From: Hemibagrus wyckioides
Taxonomy: Eukaryota > Chordata > Actinopteri > Siluriformes > Bagridae
Direction: 5' to 3'
NCBI RefSeq assembly: GCF_019097595.1
Contig: NC_080720.1
Span: 14,713,352 to 14,777,351 of the forward strand
DNA length: 64,000 nucleotides
Part shown: positions 60,628-64,000 of the stretch, one piece after another
Layout of the letters: every line of letters starts with the position of its first letter
How positions within the stretch are numbered: the stretch's first letter is position 1
Translations under genes and position numbers: made by a program
The notes under the pieces: generated by a model
What the model saw: only the letters and a program-made list of their open reading frames with translations
Databases searched by the model: none
What the model was told of the DNA's origin: nothing

Positions 60628-60701
60628 TGATAGCCCGCACAGTGAACCAGGCACCATTGATGAGGCGGACAATGGAACTGAGCCACACACCAGTGATGAC
60701 G
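60628..60701 (+). CDS. srgap3: srgap3 exon P (pre-SH3 linker; last exon in window)
   Basis: 74 nt. Completing the split Cys, it reads CDSPHSEPGTIDEADNGTEP then HTSDD plus one base, with donor GTACAG. This acidic linker is the best paralogue marker: human srGAP3 has a closely similar DSPHSEPGAIDE...NGTEPHTSDDE. The next codon would be Glu from an exon beyond position 64000, followed by the SH3 domain. The acceptor is preceded by an uninterrupted TG repeat rather than a pyrimidine tract. Confidence 0.93.
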
Positions 60702-61845
60702 GTACAGCAGACACGTATTATTTATTTATCTTCCCATTTGTTCGTTCATCTGTCCATCCAGTCACAAGCCTTTCCTGAGGATTCATTTGGCTTGTAGCGT
60801 GAAATTGTACAATTATTTTAACAAGCTCAAGCTCTAAAAACATCAATGTCGTACAACACTGTCTTGCACCCACACATTCATAGCTTTTCCACACTAACCA
60901 CACTAACCATACAATTATTTAAGGCTCTTTTTATATTTTAGTAAATTATGTATGATGCGACTCACCTCCAAATCACTTGAGAACATTACTGTAAATTTAT
61001 TTAAGCTTTGGTCTACAGACTATCTCTAGACTACTCTAGATTATTTCTCAGGCTTTACTAACTTTATATATAAAATTAATATAATTAATGGAAAAAATAT
61101 TTTTTGAACAATTGTAGTTCATGAGTTATTTTTCTTCAGAAATTGTCTGCAACATTAAATGCTTTAGATCTGATTTTTTTTATTATTATTAATATTATAT
61201 TACACTAATGGGCTATCCATTTTCTTTTGGATATAAACACTACTTAGACAGAATCAAAATTCATATATCATAGAAGTAAAAAGAGAAAACATAAAAGTAA
61301 TCTGGATATGCATATAAATAATTTGTGCATGAAATGGGTATATGCTGTGACTGCAGTCCAGCTTGTGCCTTGCTGTTGTTTTTGTGTTGCTGTTATTGTG
61401 CATGTGCTGGTTTGACTGACTCGCCTCACAGCCGTTAAGATCGCCCTTCCATCAGCAGAGAGCAAGCGAGATGTCTCATTGGTTGGCAGGCAGTGAGACG
61501 ATATCAAGCCAGACCTTAAATTGCTCTTGATGACTGTTTTGGAAAGAGCCTTAGATGAACCGGGCTTGATCTCTCTCGTGCTCTTAACCTCCCTCTATCT
61601 CTGTGTCTGCTTCACACACTCCTCCTTCACAAATGCTAATCTGCTGGCAAGATTCTTGCTCAGTGCTTTTTCCAGCATTTTAATCAATGAACAGTGAGGA
61701 GAAAAGGACATTCCTTATCCAGCCATTTTCATTGCAGGTTCTCTTTCCCCTCTGCTAATCTGCTTCTTATTTCTCTGCCTCTTATCTCTCTGCTCCTGTT
61801 TTCTCCCTCGCCCTTCACTATCTTTGCTTAGAAAACAGTTCTTGG

Positions 61846-63446
61846 TAGGGATGCATCAATGACAATTTTTCAGGCATGTCACGAGCATGAGAGCATTGTT
61901 TTTGGTGTTTATTGATACCAATGCTAATACCGAATTAAAGAATTTCTTTATCAGTCTTAGAATTGCTAATTACTGATTATTACATCAATCCTATTAATAA
62001 TCACTGCTATTAATTGATGATGTTACTACTCAGCATTAATCAGTCCGTAATGTCACTACTTAGTCTAAATCAGTGATGTCACTACTCACTGTATTCTTAA
62101 TCACTAGTGTACTAACCTTGTCACTAGTTAGTATTAAAGAATCAAAGATGTCACTGCTTAGTTTTAATCAGTGATGTCACTACTTAGTATTAATCAATCA
62201 TTGATGTCACTACTTAGTCTTAATCAGTGATGTTACTACTTAATATAAATTAATTAGTGATGTTACTACTTAGTCTTAATCAGTGATGTCACTACTTAGT
62301 ATAAATCAAATAGGTGATGTCACTACTCACTGTATTCTTAATCACTAGTGTACTAACCTTGTCACTAGTTAGTATTAAAGAATCAAAGATGTCACTGCTT
62401 AGTTTTAATCAGTGATGTCACTACTTAGTATTAATCAATCATTGATGTCACTACTTAGTCTTAATCAGTGATGTCACTACTTAATATAAATCAATTAGTG
62501 ATGTTACTACTTAGTCTTAATCAGTGATGTCACTACTTAATATAAATCAATTAGTGATGTTACTACTTAGTCTTAATCAGTGATGTCACTACTTAGTATA
62601 AATCAAATAGGTGATGTCACTACTTAGCCTTAATCAGTGATGTCACTACTTAGTCTTAATCAATCAGTGATGTCACTACTTAGTCTTGATCAGTGATGTC
62701 ACTACTCAGTATTAATCAATCAGTGATGTCACTACTTACTGTATTCTTATTCAGTGATGTCACTACTTAGTATTAATCAATCAGTGATGTCACTACTTAC
62801 TGTATTCTTATTCAGTGATGTCACTACTTAGTATTAATCAATCAGTGATGTCACTACTTACTGTATTCTTATTCAGTGATGTCACTACTTAGTATTAATC
62901 AATCAGTGATGTCACTACTTACTGTATTCTTATTCAGTGATGTCACTACTTAGTATTAATCAATCAGTGATGTCACTACTTACTGTATTCTTATTCAGTG
63001 ATGTCACTACTTAGTATTAATCAATCAGTGATGTCATTACGTAGTATTAATCAATCAGTGATGTCACTACTTACTGTATTCTTATTCAGTGATGTCACTA
63101 CTTAGTATTAATCAATCAGTGATGTCATTACGTAGTCTTAATTAATCAGTGATGCCATTACTTAGTCTTAATCAATCAGTGATGTCACTACTTTGTCAAG
63201 GACAGATGTCCAGTATCCAGTCATCAAGTACGACATAATATAAGCTGATATTATATCACAGAGCACATTTGCATTCTGCTTTGCTTTGGTCAGCAATCAT
63301 GAAGTACATCCAGAACACTGTCATTTTGTGTCACCCGCTGATGAGCACAACAACATATACTAGGTTCTTATGTCATATAAATATCACCTGGTGTTGTGTA
63401 AATGAGAACTGTATCAGACACCAGTATCAGTATCGATGCATCCTTA
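61846..63446. mobile_element. TIR-bounded element carrying a minisatellite
   Basis: The left end TAGGGATGCATCAAT and the inverted right end TAAGGATGCATCGAT agree at 13 of 15 bases. The AGGGATGCATCGATAC end is reminiscent of fish hAT-type non-autonomous elements. Most of the interior is the tandem array at 62015-63195. No clear 8-bp target duplication is visible (GTTCTTGG versus GTCTACCG), so the superfamily is uncertain. Confidence 0.65.
62015..63195 (+). repeat. TGATGTCACTACTTA minisatellite (~1.2 kb)
   Basis: Roughly 40 diverged units with core CAGTGATGTCACTACTTAG plus linkers TCTTAATC, TATTAATCAA or TGTATTCTTAT. The right part has a higher-order period of 61 bases, near-perfect for about five copies (about 62719-63020). 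The left part has a ~241-base duplication (62085 and 62326). It lies inside the TIR-bounded element 61846-63446. Confidence 0.96.
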
Positions 63447-63672
63447 GTCTACCGCCTTGATCTGTATTCCCTTTCAGTCTGTTCACTTGTGTAAAACACA
63501 TGTGCATGACCAAATCAGCTCATGGTACAAATTTGAATGTGGATCTTTTAGTGGATTTAATCCAGTACCTCAGAGTCAGCAAAGGGAGCAAAGCTCTCTC
63601 CACAACCCAGCCTCCTAATTCACATCTCATTCAGTGAATCAGTGGCTTTGGCTTGCCAGCAGGGATATGCTG

Positions 63673-63673
<1 letters not shown>

Positions 63674-63705
<32 letters not shown>
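63674..63705 (+). repeat. CT microsatellite
   Basis: A pure CT run of ~16 units. Confidence 0.95.
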
Positions 63706-63710
<5 letters not shown>

Positions 63711-64000
63711 CTGCCAAAATATGCTGCAAAACTACGCTTTGAACTCAGTATGCAGTAAAATGTATAATATAAATTTTAAACCATGCCACTCTGCTGTGGT
63801 CAACACATCACTATAAAATCCCCTCTCTGCCTTTGTTAATAGCCCAGATTTCCAGCACACTTGACAGACAGAGATTACTGTCAGAGCATTACCTTCTGCT
63901 CAAATGCACAGGGGATAAAGCAGCAGAGCTCGCCACACCTCTATCCCTCCACGCTCTGTCTGTAGGTAATTTCACCCCTGACTGAAGCCCTTAATGGAAC

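Larger units (their letters stand above)
60702..64000 (+). other. srgap3: srgap3 intron downstream of exon P (partial)
   Basis: No further exon is found before the window ends. 60702-61840 is unremarkable. 61846-63446 is the minisatellite-bearing element. 63450-64000 holds only a CT microsatellite. Confidence 0.7.

Noticed and set aside
61846..61853. 8-bp target duplication for the minisatellite-bearing element
   Set aside because: Flanks GTTCTTGG and GTCTACCG do not match well enough, so the hAT assignment was left uncertain.
62015..63195. CRISPR-like regular direct repeats
   Set aside because: The host is a vertebrate, the repeats are contiguous and diverged with no unique spacers, and no cas genes exist.

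Overview
The window is a vertebrate, almost certainly teleost, genomic segment. It has GT-AG introns, long AT-rich introns, many dinucleotide microsatellites, several Tc1/mariner families, L2-type LINEs, tRNA-derived SINEs and hAT relics. The repeat mix resembles ostariophysan fish such as catfish, but the species assignment is only an inference. There is no prokaryotic signal.

One host gene spans the window on the + strand: srgap3 (SLIT-ROBO Rho GTPase-activating protein 3, also called WRP/MEGAP). I located 16 consecutive coding exons, here named A to P: 8180-8342, 18527-18589, 28803-28988, 31925-32053, 35623-35844, 39322-39423, 41238-41435, 43326-43410, 46070-46097, 48096-48198, 51948-52008, 53177-53254, 54016-54150, 54348-54453, 56305-56532 and 60628-60701. 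All are bounded by AG...GT and join in one open frame of about 653 codons. By my recollection of human srGAP3 they cover about residues 88-741: most of the F-BAR domain (A to H), a proline/basic linker (I, J), the whole RhoGAP domain (end of J to O), and the linker before SH3 (P). The first ~87 residues and the SH3 domain plus C-terminal tail lie outside the window. The paralogue call rests on the linker and on the DSPHSEPGTIDE...TSDD segment, which fit srGAP3 better than srGAP1 or srGAP2.

The rest is intron filled with mobile DNA. Three related ~1.24 kb Tc1 copies lie at 10965-12211 (+), 24183-25427 (-) and 37065-38303 (-). The last has an apparently intact 340-residue DD34E transposase. A second Tc1-like family has relics at 1-496, 3733-4250, 17046-17515 and 21626-22085. 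Other Tc1/mariner relics lie at 20570-21020, 31326-31690, 50898-51824 and 53400-53912. L2 LINE fragments are at 2754-2840, 8827-9819 and 57677-59790, and several SINE families are scattered throughout. A 495-bp hAT element (1764-2258) has a perfect 8-bp target duplication.

The most unusual structures are: (1) two nested inverted transposon pairs flanking the short in-frame exon B; (2) a ~1.2 kb minisatellite (62015-63195) inside a terminal-inverted-repeat-bounded element (61846-63446); (3) a TG microsatellite replacing the polypyrimidine tract of exon P; and (4) long TA arrays that almost all abut Tc1 ends. I found no RNA genes, no second host gene and no promoter.
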